A stretch of 33,623 bases of DNA, taken from IMG/VR virus record IMGVR_UViG_3300042924_003284, positions 1 through 33,623 of that record; one strand, given 5' to 3'. The position numbers were made by a program, and so were the translations under genes. Positions 7,613 through 14,663 of this stretch are shown here, one piece after another (positions within the stretch are counted from its first letter, which is position 1; every line of letters begins with the position of its first letter). The stretch is from a virus. A model generated the notes under the pieces. It was given only the letters and a program-made list of their open reading frames with translations, searched no databases and was not told the DNA's origin.

Positions 7613-8752
7613 TTATATCTGTTTGCCATTGCGCTTTATAATCAATGATGAATCAAGTTTACGCATCCTGTCAATGATAACTTGACAATACTTTGGTTCA
7701 AGCTCCAAACCAAAACAACGGCGTTTAAGTTGGTGAGCGGCTACCATTGTTGAGCCTGAGCCTAAGAATGGGTCTAACAATAAATTATAATCTTGAAAGT
7801 ATTCTAAAACATTATTTAAAAGTTCAATTGGCTTTTGGTGTGGATGCGGACTATCAATTCGTTTTTTTTGTTCCCTACTTATACTAAAAACATTGCCTCC
7901 AAATCTTGAATACTTTACATTTCCAGCCACTATAATTGCCTCCCATTGTTCACTCATTCCACCCGCTCCATTTAAACCTGCATTTTTTTTGTCCCATACT
8001 GCAATCGTTTTTAATTGCAAATTATTATTTTCAAGTGTTTGAATTGCTTCTTTAAATGTTCTCCATTGTAAAAAGAAAACATAAACATCGCAAACCCTTA
8101 AATTAAAAAAGTCGTTAACAACATTAAAATTTTCATCGCTTAAAATTGTTCTTACTCCTAATTGACCTCTTCCATATTTACCGCTTGAACCATTCCCGTA
8201 CGGCGGGTCTGTGAATACCATGTCCGCCTTTTCCCCGTTCATCAACCGTGCCACTGCGTCCGAGTCCGTGCTATCTCCACAAAGCAACCGATGCTCACCA
8301 ATCTCAAACAAGTCACCAATGACAATGTCCGTTTCCATGCCTCCCTCTGGGACTTCGTAATCATCTTCACTTGCCTCCAACTCCTCCACCATGTCAAACT
8401 GCGGTATCTCCAACCCCCACGCTTCCAAGTCCACCACGTCCCAATCGTTCGCAAGTGTGTCCCAGTCCCATGACCCCGTGTTTGCGTTTAAACGTATGTT
8501 CAATTCCTTTTCATCTGCCTCATTCAAGTCAACAATGACACATTCAATTTCCTTGATGCCAAGTTTCTTTAATTCACGGACGCGGAAATGACCGCCGACA
8601 ATGTACCCTGTTTGCTTGTTGAAAATAATGGGTTCAACCATGCCAAACTTTTCAAGGCTCTCCTTCAAATGCTTTTCCTGCTTTGCCGTGCTTTGCCGTG
8701 GGTTGTAAGGCGCGGGTATTAAATCGGCGATTTGCTTTTTTTCAATTATCAT
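7613..8752 (-). CDS. ParB-like domain fused to N6-adenine/N4-cytosine DNA methyltransferase
   Basis: A 379-aa two-domain protein. Residues 1-90 form a ParB/Srx-like domain with the characteristic GGHFRVR (53-59). Residues about 143-379 form an amino-methyltransferase with catalytic DPPYG (182-186) and, later in sequence, the SAM-binding FLGSG (329-333), a beta-class order. It probably methylates phage DNA to evade host restriction. No cognate endonuclease is nearby, so this is an orphan enzyme. The DNA between the two motifs (about 7780-8190) is far more AT-rich than either end, suggesting a swapped target-recognition segment. The start overlaps the preceding gene by four bases. Confidence 0.92.
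   Translation of the reverse strand: MIIEKKQIADLIPAPYNPRQSTAKQEKHLKESLEKFGMVEPIIFNKQTGYIVGGHFRVRELKKLGIKEIECVIVDLNEADEKELNIRLNANTGSWDWDTLANDWDVVDLEAWGLEIPQFDMVEELEASEDDYEVPEGGMETDIVIGDLFEIGEHRLLCGDSTDSDAVARLMNGEKADMVFTDPPYGNGSSGKYGRGQLGVRTILSDENFNVVNDFFNLRVCDVYVFFLQWRTFKEAIQTLENNNLQLKTIAVWDKKNAGLNGAGGMSEQWEAIIVAGNVKYSRFGGNVFSISREQKKRIDSPHPHQKPIELLNNVLEYFQDYNLLLDPFLGSGSTMVAAHQLKRRCFGLELEPKYCQVIIDRMRKLDSSLIIKRNGKQI
8681..8700. repeat. Tandem duplication of a 10-bp unit inside the methyltransferase gene
   Basis: The unit CTTTGCCGTG occurs twice in direct succession, within codons near residues 18-26 of the ParB-like domain. Twenty bases is not a multiple of three per unit, so the two copies encode different residues. 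It is likely a replication-slippage scar. Confidence 0.6.
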
Positions 8753-9132
8753 ATTTTCTTCAGCAACTCTTTAATTAATCGCTTGTAAATTTTTGTTTCA
8801 ATTTTCTTTTCCAACCGTCTTTGTGCGTTGATTTCAGCCGCCCTTTCTTTCCACCGTCTTTCGGCTTCTGGATCCCAAAAAGAACCTGAGCATTGTGGCT
8901 GATTAACGTTAAACTCGGTGTTTGATTCATACAAATCTTTTGCCGTGTTTTCTTTTTCGTTTGGGTCAAACGATAAATCATTATTTTCTTCTGCTGTTAC
9001 CATGATGTTATTTGGATTGTACGCCGTTACTTCAATGGTTTTAAATGTTAAGTCCACAACCTGAGCGGTCGGAGCAATTCCAGGAATTAATTTAAATTCA
9101 TATAATGATTTTTCGTTTACATTTCCCATCAT
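8749..9132 (-). CDS. Hypothetical protein, 127 aa
   Basis: Begins MMGNVNEKSLYEFKLIPG. The first half is mixed beta-type with hydrophobic strands (TAQVVDLTFKTIEVTAYN). The second half is strongly charged and helical (ERRWKERAAEINAQRRLEKK), ending in KRLIKELLKKI, which could form a coiled coil or bind DNA. There is no recognised domain. It overlaps the glycosyltransferase stop and the methyltransferase start by four bases each, so the three are coupled. A partner role in DNA or virion modification is possible but unproven. Confidence 0.65.
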   Translation of the reverse strand: MMGNVNEKSLYEFKLIPGIAPTAQVVDLTFKTIEVTAYNPNNIMVTAEENNDLSFDPNEKENTAKDLYESNTEFNVNQPQCSGSFWDPEAERRWKERAAEINAQRRLEKKIETKIYKRLIKELLKKI

Positions 9133-10133
9133 ATTCCTTTTAACACTTGTTTACGTTTGTTGTTGACGGTTAATAAATTTCGCTCAGTCAAAAGCCATTT
9201 CCTGCCTGCCTGCAAATGATTAAAATAATCTTTGTCCTTTTCCAACGCCTCTTTAAATTGTCCGCTTAAATCGTCGTTACCCTCGTACAACCGCACGCCT
9301 GGGACATTAAACTCCGTGATTTCCTTTGGTGCATACGGGACGCAACCTGTGACCAACATTTCCATCGCAAAGTTATTCGATTTGCTTTGATTGAAATTGT
9401 CATTCGTCAAAGGGAATACGGCGTAATGAGCCGCACTGTTTTTTATCAGCTCGAAATATTGAAACAAGGAATTGTTCCACGGTATGACCTTTACATTTGG
9501 GTACAATGTTTTTCCCAACCATTCAGGAATACCAATGAATGCCACCTCGGTGTCCGTGCGGCTGCTGACATAATGCCAAAATGTATCCACGGTTTTTAAA
9601 TCCTCGATATGTGTCATTGAACCACGCCACAACACGCGTTTAATCTTTGCCTCCAGCTTATCAGGTGACACTGGGCAAAGGGGCGTTACTTGGAAGTCAA
9701 TGGCGTTGGGAATAATCATTATTTTACTTTCGTCAAAGAATTGTTTGTAAAACTCTTTTAGGTAAGGCGTTGAAACAATGATATAATCTGCATACTTGAA
9801 AGCCTTTTCAACCGATTCTTTTACCTGTGTTTTACCAAAATGTGCCGATGCTGGATTTGCGGCGTTGACCTCATGTAATAAATCGTCGTGGTCAAGAATG
9901 ATTTTTTTACCCATCTTCTTTGCCTCAGCGATCATGGATAACATGCCGTCGCCGTTGGGCCGTTGAAAAAGGATAACGTCAACGTCGTAAAAATCATACC
10001 ATTTTACCGTCTCAGGGTTCAAATAGGTAATGGTTAAATTTACCATCTGTGAACGAAGCCGCATAAATGGATTGACCGACCGATAATAGTCAGTCGTTGG
10101 GCTGGTTAAATTGGTTACAATGCCTAACCTCAT
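9129..10133 (-). CDS. GT-B glycosyltransferase (GT4-like)
   Basis: A 334-aa protein with N-terminal strand-loop MRLGIVTNLTSPTTDYYR, a KKIILDHDDLLHEV segment, the inter-domain IIPNAID motif near residue 140, and a C-terminal nucleotide-sugar region KSNNFAMEMLVTGCVPYAP with the family's expected Glu. These are features of GT-B fold, GT4-type enzymes. It would transfer a sugar to DNA, to a virion protein or to a host surface glycan; the acceptor cannot be read from sequence. It is coupled by an ATGA overlap to a small upstream gene and sits beside the DNA methyltransferase, which makes phage DNA or capsid modification plausible. Confidence 0.85.
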   Translation of the reverse strand: MRLGIVTNLTSPTTDYYRSVNPFMRLRSQMVNLTITYLNPETVKWYDFYDVDVILFQRPNGDGMLSMIAEAKKMGKKIILDHDDLLHEVNAANPASAHFGKTQVKESVEKAFKYADYIIVSTPYLKEFYKQFFDESKIMIIPNAIDFQVTPLCPVSPDKLEAKIKRVLWRGSMTHIEDLKTVDTFWHYVSSRTDTEVAFIGIPEWLGKTLYPNVKVIPWNNSLFQYFELIKNSAAHYAVFPLTNDNFNQSKSNNFAMEMLVTGCVPYAPKEITEFNVPGVRLYEGNDDLSGQFKEALEKDKDYFNHLQAGRKWLLTERNLLTVNNKRKQVLKGI

Positions 10134-10303
10134 TTATTGTGCTTTTGGTAATTATCCAATAAAAGATTTAAAACCTCCTCCATCGAGTGTTTGACGTTGG
10201 TTTCCTTCCAGAGTTGAAATTGCAAATCAAGCAATTTTTTTCTTATTTTCTCATCCCGATAACTCACCGAAAACACGGCGGCGGCTGGTTTATTGACATT
10301 CAT
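10130..10303 (-). CDS. Small 57-aa protein, possible ribbon-helix-helix type
   Basis: A short frame begins at ATG 10303 (MNVNKPAAAVFSVSYRDEKI) and ends TGA overlapping the glycosyltransferase ATG as ATGA. The layout is one beta-like strand (AVFSVSYRD) followed by two helices (KIRKKLLDLQFQLWKE and HSMEEVLNLLLDNY), as in small ribbon-helix-helix DNA-binding proteins. The match is by secondary-structure pattern only. It overlaps the upstream gene by 14 bases. The coupling suggests a real gene. Confidence 0.5.
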   Translation of the reverse strand: MNVNKPAAAVFSVSYRDEKIRKKLLDLQFQLWKETNVKHSMEEVLNLLLDNYQKHNK

Positions 10304-10514
10304 TTTTTTGTTCTTTTAGTTTATAATACCGTTCCATTTGGTATTTATTTACCCGCTCTTTGTTAGCTTGATACCATGCTTTATTCCTAATACTTTTCTC
10401 AGCCTTTTTCTCAGGTGATTGATTCTGGTGATAAAGCCTAAAATATTCCCTTAGCTTTTGCTTTTGGTAATCGGTCATTTTCTCCCGATACTGCTTTTGA
10501 TACTCAGGTGTCAT
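10290..10514 (-). CDS. Small Tyr/Lys-rich basic protein, 74 aa
   Basis: Begins MTPEYQKQYREKMTDYQKQ and is built from helical stretches rich in Tyr, Lys, Arg, Gln and Asn (KAWYQANKERVNKYQMERYY). The same style of composition and the motif aromatic-aromatic-x-x-Asn recurs in two genes at 20156-20660 on the other strand. Such basic segments resemble the linker region of phage homing endonucleases, but no HNH is present here. It starts two bases after the ssb stop. A nucleic-acid-binding accessory role is inferred from charge. Confidence 0.6.
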   Translation of the reverse strand: MTPEYQKQYREKMTDYQKQKLREYFRLYHQNQSPEKKAEKSIRNKAWYQANKERVNKYQMERYYKLKEQKNECQ

Positions 10515-10516
10515 AA

Positions 10517-10897
10517 TTAAAATGGGAAATCTGATTCGTCTTTAACTGTTGTTTCATTCGTTATTTTCGGGTTGTTCTCCCCAGCCGTTGCCTTGCCTCC
10601 AAACTCGATGTTGTTTACCATGCAACGAATAATCCCCGTGGGTTCTCCGTTCTTCATGTACGCATTCACGCCGCCTGTTCCTTCGACCACGACATACGTA
10701 CCTTTTAGCAAGTGAGGCGCAAGTTTGGAACCACGCTCACCCCACATTGAGCAAGTCACCCAAACCGTCTTTTCCGTTGGATTATTTCCAAATGTTTTTT
10801 CCGTATGTGCAACGGAGAAGGAGCAAACGGTTGTATCGCCAACCGATTTTATTTCGGCATCTTGACCAATGCGACCTGCAACTATTAATTTTATCAT
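10517..10897 (-). CDS. ssb: Single-stranded DNA-binding protein
   Basis: A 126-aa SSB with an N-terminal OB fold (MIKLIVAGRIGQDAEIK, then VCSFSVAHTEK, VWVTCSMWGERGSKLAPHL, KGTYVVVEG) and an acidic tail ending DESDFPF, the conserved tip that binds partner proteins. The OB part follows the bacterial SSB pattern; the tail is short. It protects single-stranded DNA during phage replication and recombination. It is the first gene of the leftward operon, directly downstream of a TATCTTTG promoter, and diverges from the replication block. Confidence 0.95.
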   Translation of the reverse strand: MIKLIVAGRIGQDAEIKSVGDTTVCSFSVAHTEKTFGNNPTEKTVWVTCSMWGERGSKLAPHLLKGTYVVVEGTGGVNAYMKNGEPTGIIRCMVNNIEFGGKATAGENNPKITNETTVKDESDFPF

Positions 10898-10914
10898 TTT
10901 ATTTTTTCTTTCTG

Positions 10915-10942
10915 CAAAGATAATAATTTATTTGTTATCAAA
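10915..10942 (-). promoter_or_regulatory. Bacteroidota-type promoter for ssb and the leftward operon
   Basis: On the minus strand TATCTTTG (10922-10915) matches the TAnnTTTG -7 consensus of Bacteroidota. A TTTG at 10942-10939 lies 16 bases upstream as a -33 candidate. The expected transcript would begin close to 10909, about 12 bases before the ssb ATG. Confidence 0.6.
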
Positions 10943-10970
10943 TTTAAAATATTTTTTAAGAATATATTTG

Positions 10971-10978
10971 TATCTTTG
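10971..10978 (+). promoter_or_regulatory. Bacteroidota-type promoter for the tRNA-like RNA and rightward block
   Basis: TATCTTTG fits TAnnTTTG, identical to the element of the divergent ssb promoter. The expected start point falls within a few bases of 10981-10985, exactly where the tRNA-like structure begins. Only a T-rich stretch at 10952-10957 stands where a -33 box would be. Confidence 0.55.
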
Positions 10979-10980
10979 TG

Positions 10981-11104
10981 GCGCAAGGTAGCTCAGCGGG
11001 TTAGAGCAACTGGCGACAACGGTTCGAGTCCGTTCCATACGAAAGTATGAGGTGTGTAGGGTAGCAAGCGAGTGTGTCGCGGGTTCGATTCCCGCCCTTG
11101 TTGC
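10981..11104 (+). ncRNA. tRNA-like RNA with two T arms and no normal anticodon arm
   Basis: Seen directly: a D-arm-like hairpin (GCTC/GAGC, 10991-11007), a perfect T arm (AACGG-TTCGAGT-CCGTT, 11018-11034), a GNRA-type hairpin (CATAC-GAAA-GTATG, 11036-11049) and a second perfect T arm (GCGGG-TTCGATT-CCCGC, 11079-11095). An acceptor-like pairing closes it (CAAGG 10984-10988 with CCTTG 11096-11100). Both T loops fit TTCRANY. A possible anticodon stem, ACTGG (11009-11013) with CGAGT (11069-11073), has one mismatch and would enclose a 55-nt loop. No CCA is encoded. It may be two recombined tRNA genes, a tRNA with an insertion, or a tRNA mimic. The first downstream gene starts 13 bases later. Confidence 0.55.
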
Positions 11105-11116
11105 AAAACAAAGCAA

Positions 11117-11971
11117 ATGACATTTTTAATTTTTTCATTTGATTATGACTGGAAGTCTGGAGGGAATCAAGTTTTGCATGACTTGGCTAAAATATTGTCT
11201 AAGGATAATACAACTTATGTTTGCGCAAATAAAACCTTGATTGATTCAAAGGCTATTTGTATAAATTTCGATAAGACAAAAGAACTTGCGGCTTTGAATG
11301 ATACCATTACCATTTACCCTGAGGTTATAACGGGAAATCCATTTAACGCTAAAAATGTGGTGAGGTATGTTTTGTATTACCCAGGATGGCACGCTGGAGA
11401 CAAGGAGTATAACGAAAGTGAGCTTGTAATTACATATAACCACGAATTTGTAAGAAATACGAAATACGATAAATCTTTTATACTTACCGTTCTCGATCCT
11501 AAGTTAAGCATCATGCAGAACACTGGTCAACAAAGGGATAAAATTGGATTGCTTGTAAGAAAGTGCAAAGATTTTGATTATAAAATGAGTGTTTTAAAGA
11601 GTTACAAACACTTAATTAATTTACCGATTATTAGCATTGACGAGATTATTGATAAATGTAATAATTTAAATGAATTGGCTGAAATTTATAATCAAATTAC
11701 TTTATTCATAAGTTTCGACCCACATACATATCACAGTACAATGGCTGCCCTTTGCGGTTGCCAAAGCGTGGTAATACCTTCCGAAGATTTATCAAGCGAA
11801 GATTTTTACGATGTGCAAAAATACGGAGTTGCTTATGGCTTTGAAAATATTGATTTTGCTAAATTGACTCAGAATAAAATGATTGACGATCTTAAAACAA
11901 TGGAACAAAACACATATACTCAATGCGGCAAATTTGTTGAACTTGTAAAAAATCACTTTATAAAAAAGTAA
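11117..11971 (+). CDS. GT-B glycosyltransferase-like protein, 284 aa
   Basis: I choose the ATG at 11117 (MTFLIFSFDYDWKSGGNQVL); an upstream in-frame start would extend into the tRNA-like RNA. The N-terminus has a Gly-Gly-x-x-x-Leu pattern after strand one, as in GT-B enzymes (FSFDYDWKSGGNQVLHDLA). The C-terminal half contains ISFDPHTYHSTMAALCG and SVVIPSEDLSSEDF, like the donor-binding lobe of GT4-type transferases. The predicted role is sugar transfer with unknown acceptor. It is the first protein gene of the rightward operon, opposite to the other glycosyltransferase. Its DNA is AT-rich like the two following genes. Confidence 0.65.
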   Translation: MTFLIFSFDYDWKSGGNQVLHDLAKILSKDNTTYVCANKTLIDSKAICINFDKTKELAALNDTITIYPEVITGNPFNAKNVVRYVLYYPGWHAGDKEYNESELVITYNHEFVRNTKYDKSFILTVLDPKLSIMQNTGQQRDKIGLLVRKCKDFDYKMSVLKSYKHLINLPIISIDEIIDKCNNLNELAEIYNQITLFISFDPHTYHSTMAALCGCQSVVIPSEDLSSEDFYDVQKYGVAYGFENIDFAKLTQNKMIDDLKTMEQNTYTQCGKFVELVKNHFIKK

Positions 11972-11977
11972 AGTAAC

Positions 11978-12106
11978 ATGGCAAATTTCATAAAGGAAGC
12001 ATTGGACAAGGTTTTGACATACGAAACGCCGCCAGCCGTGGTAAAATACTTAGAAATGCAAAGCGCACTGGGGAATCCGCCGTGGAAAAAAAGAAGGAGA
12101 AAGTAA
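11978..12106 (+). CDS. Small protein, 42 aa, basic C-terminus
   Basis: A short frame starts six bases after the preceding stop (MANFIKEALDKVLTYETPPA) and ends in PPWKKRRRK. It has an amphipathic N-terminal helix and a strongly basic tail. No family is recognised. Its tight spacing and codon composition suggest a real gene, but it is too short to be certain. Confidence 0.45.
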   Translation: MANFIKEALDKVLTYETPPAVVKYLEMQSALGNPPWKKRRRK

Positions 12107-12117
12107 AAAGAATTGAT

Positions 12118-12125
12118 TATATTTG
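12118..12125 (+). promoter_or_regulatory. -7 promoter element of RNA copy 1
   Basis: TATATTTG matches TAnnTTTG and ends five bases before the first base of hairpin 1 of the downstream RNA element, so transcription would begin at that hairpin. There is no clear -33 box. Confidence 0.5.
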
Positions 12126-12130
12126 TAATG

Positions 12131-12232
12131 TTCTTTAAATTAAAGTTGAGGTTAATTTAAAGAGCTTTGAAGCAAAATCCACATTGTTTCATTTTGCCCC
12201 GATGAACCTCAACTCATTGGGGCATTTTTTTT
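12131..12232 (+). ncRNA. Kissing-hairpin RNA element, copy 1
   Basis: Hairpin 1 pairs 12131-12143 with 12152-12164 (12 Watson-Crick pairs plus a G-U) around the loop AGTTGAGG (12144-12151). A 30-nt linker follows, containing ATCCACATTGTTTCAT (12177-12192). Hairpin 2 pairs TGCCCCGATG (12195-12204) with CATTGGGGCA (12215-12224) around the loop AACCTCAACT (12205-12214), then eight Ts. The hairpin-1 loop is fully complementary to CCTCAACT in the hairpin-2 loop, extendable to ten pairs. A second copy at 14664 keeps the architecture with different loop sequences. The T tract ends six bases before the helicase ATG, so it could attenuate that gene or end an independent RNA of about 100 nt. The family is not recognised. 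Confidence 0.75.
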
Positions 12233-12238
12233 ATACTC

Positions 12239-14071
12239 ATGAAAAGGAATTACTCCGATTCAGAAAAAGCATTTTTATACAGACTTGCTGACGGCAAATG
12301 CCAGTTGTGTCAATGCGACCTTCCAAGGTTTTGGCATGCTGACCATGTTATACCTTTTAGCAAAGGAGGGATAACTTCATTAAACAATGCTCAGGCATTA
12401 TGTCCAACTTGTAACTTAAAAAAATCTAATAAAATGTTTAAACCCAGACAATGGCAAATAGAAGCCACTAAAAAATTCTATGAGGAAATTAAATCTAACA
12501 AAGTATTTTTACTTCATGCTGGAGTAGGCTCAGGAAAAACTTTGTGGGCTTCGTCAATTATAAAAAATTTCGTTGACGATGGATTTGATGTTGTTATTTT
12601 TAGTCCAAAAGATGCCATTAAAACAGATTGGGCTATTGAGTGTAAAAAATTTAATCTTGAAATTGATGCAAATTATTTGTTTAAATATCATTGGAAGCCT
12701 GACTTTCACGGTGTTTCACTTTGTTATCAAATTTTAAAAAATAATACTAATTCATTAAAAAACAAGATAACGAATAAGACCATTGTAGTTTTAGATGAAC
12801 ATCACCATGCCTCTGATTCTGGAAGTTGGGGGATTGAACTTGAAAATATTTGTGAAAACGCTGGGGTAATTTTATGTTTAACAGGAACTCCTTTTAGGAG
12901 CGATAATAGTAAAATACCTTTTGTAAAATATAAGGAAACAAAATCAAATGATATTGATGGTTGGGAAATTGAAACAGATTATTCCTACACGTATGCTCAA
13001 AGTGTAAAGGATCGTATTTGTTGCCCTACTTCATTTAGACCTATTGATGTAATTATTAATGGAGAAGGTGGTATTTTAATAGGCGAAGAAAATAAAAAAT
13101 ATTTAAATCAAATAATAGACGCCTCAAATGGAAATAGTAATTTTATTGACATTGCTTTTAATCAAGCTAACAACGAATTAAAAGGAATAAGAAACACTTA
13201 TTACCCTGAGGCAAAAGGTTTGATTATTGCCAATACCATTGAAGATGCTAAAAGTATTTTTAGTAATTTACAAAAGCAAAATATAAGTTGTTCTATAATT
13301 ACAAGTGACGCAGATTCAACTACTGAAACAATTAAAGAATTTAGGAATAATAATAAGCATTGGGTTGTAACGGTTCAAATGGTTTCCGAAGGTGTAAATA
13401 TCCCTCAAATACGCGTTATCCTGTATTTAAACAATATTACAACCAGGACATACTTTGAACAGGTAATGGGTAGAGGTGTAAGAAATTGCAAGGTTTACCA
13501 AAATGCAATAGATCATTGCTATTTTTATTATCCTAATTTTTCTTTATTTACTGAGGTTGCAGAAACTCTTGAAGCTGGCTATAAGCATTTTGTAATAGAC
13601 GAAAATAAAAGAATTAATACTGGATTAAGCGAAGGTTTAGAAAGAAAACCAAAAACAATACAAACTTTATTTGACGATATAATAGCTGGAAATCATGGTA
13701 TTATAAACAATGGATACAAGTTTACTGACCAAGAAATAGATGCTTTAAATCAAGTCAAAGATTTAAACTATGCTTTAGCAAGTATTTTTGAAAACATGAT
13801 TGCAAGAAATATTCAGAAAGATGAACCTCAGGAAAACAATAAAATAGATGAAATTCCTAAATACGAAAAAATTAAACTTGTAAAAAAGGAAATTCACAAA
13901 AGAGTTGGATATGCGATAAGGTTAGGTATTTACACTGAGTATCAAAACGCTCATTATAAATACAATGAAGCTGCAAATATTAAGGATCATAAAACTTGTA
14001 TGGACTTAAGATTATTAAATAAAAAATTACAAATCATTAACGATGACATCAACAATTTCACTAAGCACTAA
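12239..14071 (+). CDS. HNH endonuclease fused to an SF2 helicase
   Basis: A 610-aa protein. Residues 15-65 are an HNH domain with zinc-type cysteines (CQLC 21-24, CPTC 55-58) and HADHVIPF (33-40). Residues about 70-430 are an SF2 helicase/ATPase core: Walker A AGVGSGKT (94-101), motif II DEHH (186-189), motif III-like TGTPFR (215-220), motif V VSEGVNIP (382-389) and motif VI QVMGRGVR (408-415). The C-terminal 180 residues are helical. The combination couples DNA unwinding or translocation to cutting. A role in phage replication or recombination, or attack on host or rival DNA, is inferred. The DNA is AT-rich compared with genes after 14771. The RNA element copy 1 lies directly upstream. Confidence 0.9.
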   Translation: MKRNYSDSEKAFLYRLADGKCQLCQCDLPRFWHADHVIPFSKGGITSLNNAQALCPTCNLKKSNKMFKPRQWQIEATKKFYEEIKSNKVFLLHAGVGSGKTLWASSIIKNFVDDGFDVVIFSPKDAIKTDWAIECKKFNLEIDANYLFKYHWKPDFHGVSLCYQILKNNTNSLKNKITNKTIVVLDEHHHASDSGSWGIELENICENAGVILCLTGTPFRSDNSKIPFVKYKETKSNDIDGWEIETDYSYTYAQSVKDRICCPTSFRPIDVIINGEGGILIGEENKKYLNQIIDASNGNSNFIDIAFNQANNELKGIRNTYYPEAKGLIIANTIEDAKSIFSNLQKQNISCSIITSDADSTTETIKEFRNNNKHWVVTVQMVSEGVNIPQIRVILYLNNITTRTYFEQVMGRGVRNCKVYQNAIDHCYFYYPNFSLFTEVAETLEAGYKHFVIDENKRINTGLSEGLERKPKTIQTLFDDIIAGNHGIINNGYKFTDQEIDALNQVKDLNYALASIFENMIARNIQKDEPQENNKIDEIPKYEKIKLVKKEIHKRVGYAIRLGIYTEYQNAHYKYNEAANIKDHKTCMDLRLLNKKLQIINDDINNFTKH

Positions 14072-14645
14072 TCCAGAGGAAGTTTACAATAAACTTATTG
14101 ACATAAATGGTATAAACAGTTTTGGTTTAGCCATGACCTATTTTGATTCTTTATATTCATTTAAAGACTTTTGGAGTAACAGGCACCCTTATGGCTTATC
14201 TCCTAAAACCTTTACAACTTATGTAGAATTTGCAAGGTACGAAGTGCCTTGGGGATTAGGCTGGGACATTGATGTTATAAAAGCACATTGTAAACGAAAA
14301 CCTAATATTTGGCAGGAGCATGAAGAACAGCTTAATCCGCTAAAAACTAATGGAAGTAGAAGGTATGTAAATGAGTTTGATATATCAAACTCAAATAAAG
14401 GAGGAACTTCTAAAGAATACCAAATCCAACGCCTTAAACGAGATGCCCCTGACATAGCCACCAAAGTAATTAACCGAGAAATAAGCGCAAAGCAAGGCAT
14501 GGAGATAGCTGGTTTAAAAGATAGAACAGTTGTTGTAAAATGCAAGGCTGAAGATTTTGTAACTAAGGCAATAAATAATCTTGAAATAAATCAGATTGAA
14601 AAATTAGTGCAAGACCTTACTTTATACCTGAAGGAAATAAAATAA
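14043..14645 (+). CDS. Hypothetical protein, 200 aa, possible DNA-binding partner of the helicase
   Basis: Starts MTSTISLSTNPEEVYNKL at an ATG 29 bases inside the end of the helicase gene; a later in-frame ATG (MTYFDSLYSFKDFW) is possible. The C-terminal half has the sequence EYQIQRLKRDAPDIATKV followed by SAKQGMEIAGL, a helix-turn-helix-like pattern also common in phage regulatory proteins. There are no enzyme motifs. The long overlap suggests co-translation with the HNH-helicase and a related role. It ends 18 bases before hairpin 1 of RNA copy 2. Confidence 0.65.
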   Translation: MTSTISLSTNPEEVYNKLIDINGINSFGLAMTYFDSLYSFKDFWSNRHPYGLSPKTFTTYVEFARYEVPWGLGWDIDVIKAHCKRKPNIWQEHEEQLNPLKTNGSRRYVNEFDISNSNKGGTSKEYQIQRLKRDAPDIATKVINREISAKQGMEIAGLKDRTVVVKCKAEDFVTKAINNLEINQIEKLVQDLTLYLKEIK

Positions 14646-14651
14646 ATTTAT

Positions 14652-14659
14652 TATCTTTA
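14652..14659 (+). promoter_or_regulatory. -7-like promoter element of RNA copy 2
   Basis: TATCTTTA matches TAnnTTTG except for the last base and ends four bases before the first base of hairpin 1 (14664), close to the spacing in copy 1. There is no clear -33 box. Confidence 0.4.
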
Positions 14660-14663
14660 ATCA

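Noticed and set aside
10981-11104. tRNA-derived attP attachment site.
   Set aside because: No integrase is present in the window and the element has internal structure and a promoter; the idea cannot be supported without the rest of the genome.
10928-11116. A 62-codon leftward frame across the tRNA-like region.
   Set aside because: Its residues (RAGIEPATHSLA) are the typical antisense translation of tRNA T arms, and it lies opposite the RNA element and promoter.
11072-11116. Upstream start for the glycosyltransferase-like gene.
   Set aside because: The added residues would be encoded by the tRNA-like RNA, and the ATG at 11117 starts the recognisable fold.
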